A stretch of DNA of 64,000 nucleotides from Flavobacteriales bacterium (GTDB taxonomy: Bacteria > Bacteroidota > Bacteroidia > Flavobacteriales_D > Parvicellaceae): the NCBI GenBank assembly GCA_025210295.1, contig JAOASC010000016.1:372001-436000 (forward strand), in the 5' to 3' direction. The first letter of the stretch is position 1. Each line of letters opens with the position of its first letter. Positions 63,196-64,000 of the stretch are shown piece by piece. The translations under genes and the position numbers were made by a program. The notes beneath the pieces are model-generated. The model was not told the DNA's origin. It did no database searches and saw only the letters and a list, made by a program, of their open reading frames with translations.

Positions 63196-64000
63196 ATGTC
63201 TACTAATGCTATTTCTTATTCTTCTATTTGGAAACTAACGCTTCCCATTATTATTAGTGGAGTTACACAGAATATTGTAGCGGTAATTGATACCTTATTT
63301 TTAAGTCAATTAGGGAAAGTAGAACTCGGCGCAGCTGGGAATGGAGCTTTATTTTACTATTTAATCATTACTATGGGAATGGGGATTAGTACCGGAAGTC
63401 AAATTATGATTGCAAAAGCCAATGGTGCAAAAAACTATACCTCTATTGGTGCTATTATTGAACAAAGCCTTTATATTTTTTTACCTTTAGCAGTCTTTAT
63501 TTTTATAGGGCTACAACTATTCTACCCAACATTTGCTACAACTATTTCTCAATCCAATGAAATTGCAGCCTCTGCTACAACATTTGTTAGTTTTCGTGCT
63601 TATGGTGTACTGTTTGCTTTCTTAAACTTTTTATTTATCGCCTTTTTTGTTGCGACTAAAAAGACTAACGTCCTCTTCTACTCTTCTATTGTTGTCGCTA
63701 TTGTCAACATTGGACTGGATTATGGCTTAATCTTTGGAAATTTGGGCTTTCCCCAATGGGGAGTTAAAGGAGCTGCTATAGCATCCGTTGTTGCCGAACT
63801 AGCTTCTATACTATTTTTTGTAATATATGCTATCAAACATGTTAATTTTAAGCAATATCACTTTCAAATTAATTTTCAGATTCATCGAAAGTTAATTCAA
63901 AAAATTCTGGGCATTTCAACACCTATTGCTTTTCAAAATTTCTTAACATTTGGCTCATGGTTTATCTTCTTTTCTATTATTGAACAATTAGGAGAAGATG
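63196..64000 (+). CDS. MATE family efflux transporter, N-terminal part
   Basis: The first 268 codons are in view; the gene runs off the right edge. It begins MSTNAISYSSIWKLTLPIII, followed by SGVTQNIVAVIDTLFLSQLG, the first two helices of MATE transporters, and then repeated helices with GISTGSQIMIAKANGAK. These Na+- or H+-coupled exporters remove drugs or metabolites. The start codon lies 57 bp after the sucC terminator. The substrate is unknown. Confidence 0.9.
   Translation, partial: MSTNAISYSSIWKLTLPIIISGVTQNIVAVIDTLFLSQLGKVELGAAGNGALFYYLIITMGMGISTGSQIMIAKANGAKNYTSIGAIIEQSLYIFLPLAVFIFIGLQLFYPTFATTISQSNEIAASATTFVSFRAYGVLFAFLNFLFIAFFVATKKTNVLFYSSIVVAIVNIGLDYGLIFGNLGFPQWGVKGAAIASVVAELASILFFVIYAIKHVNFKQYHFQINFQIHRKLIQKILGISTPIAFQNFLTFGSWFIFFSIIEQLGED

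Noticed and set aside
1..64000. tRNA, rRNA, CRISPR array, riboswitch or prophage
   Set aside because: By eye I found no cloverleaf with the conserved T-loop, no spaced direct-repeat array, no known riboswitch core and no phage structural genes. A tRNAscan or Infernal run would settle this.

Overview
The window is AT-rich DNA from a member of the Bacteroidota, most likely a marine Flavobacteriales-type organism. The evidence is four secreted proteins ending in type IX secretion (T9SS) sorting domains, Bacteroidota promoter boxes (TTTG about 20 bp upstream of TAnnTTTG; a full copy lies before rocD), a DUF5777 barrel, a VC_2705-type symporter pair with DUF4212, and flavobacterial-style RimO, SucC and RocD. 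I saw no rRNA, tRNA, CRISPR array or intact insertion sequence.

Layout. 0-2.7 kb (minus): a run of small metabolic and regulatory genes (methyltransferase fragment, SDR, Crp/Fnr regulator, SRPBCC protein, NAD-binding protein), divergent from rocD (plus). 4.1-10.9 kb: two T9SS-exported proteins (a glycosidase-like TIM barrel and a beta-helix protein), rimO and an AAE-family transporter. 10.9-17.3 kb (minus): a tightly packed accC-led run with a T9SS protein, a DUF5777 barrel, a membrane transglutaminase-like protein and an AlkC-like glycosylase. 17.4-19.8 kb: an MFS transporter next to a second Crp/Fnr regulator, plus a small hypothetical protein.

19.9-31.2 kb (plus): a short-chain fatty acid module. 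In order: an orphan InsA-like zinc-ribbon/HTH protein, an outer-membrane barrel, DUF4212 small subunit, Na+/solute symporter, two-helix protein, SSS-STAC-histidine kinase (CrbS/CbrA type), receiver-only response regulator, another two-helix protein, a PrpE/ACSS3-like acyl-CoA synthetase and Acs, closed by a strong bidirectional terminator. The CrbS/CrbR acetate switch of proteobacteria uses a DNA-binding regulator. Here the receiver has no output domain, and the only DNA-binding protein nearby is the InsA-like one, so an unusual control circuit is plausible.

31.2-59 kb: a large surface-polymer locus. It holds four B12-binding radical SAM proteins (three directly followed by a methyltransferase), further methyltransferases, a GT4 glycosyltransferase with no canonical start codon, GT-C membrane enzymes, a CotH-like/beta-helix protein divergent from a metallophosphoesterase lipoprotein, an aryl-sulfotransferase, a flippase, a carbamoyltransferase-SxtJ-DUF5989 set (DUF5989 is a 53-residue gene easily missed), a GNAT protein, polysaccharide deacetylase, SGNH hydrolase, O-antigen ligase and a Wzz-like protein. 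I infer that it makes and heavily decorates an exported glycan or glycolipid. No initiating sugar-phosphate transferase is in view.

59-64 kb: a DEAD-box helicase, a Kelch T9SS protein, sucC with a terminator, and the start of a MATE transporter. Several apparent gene starts are TTG or GTG codons upstream of better ATGs; I moved these where domain structure or promoter boxes decide the matter.
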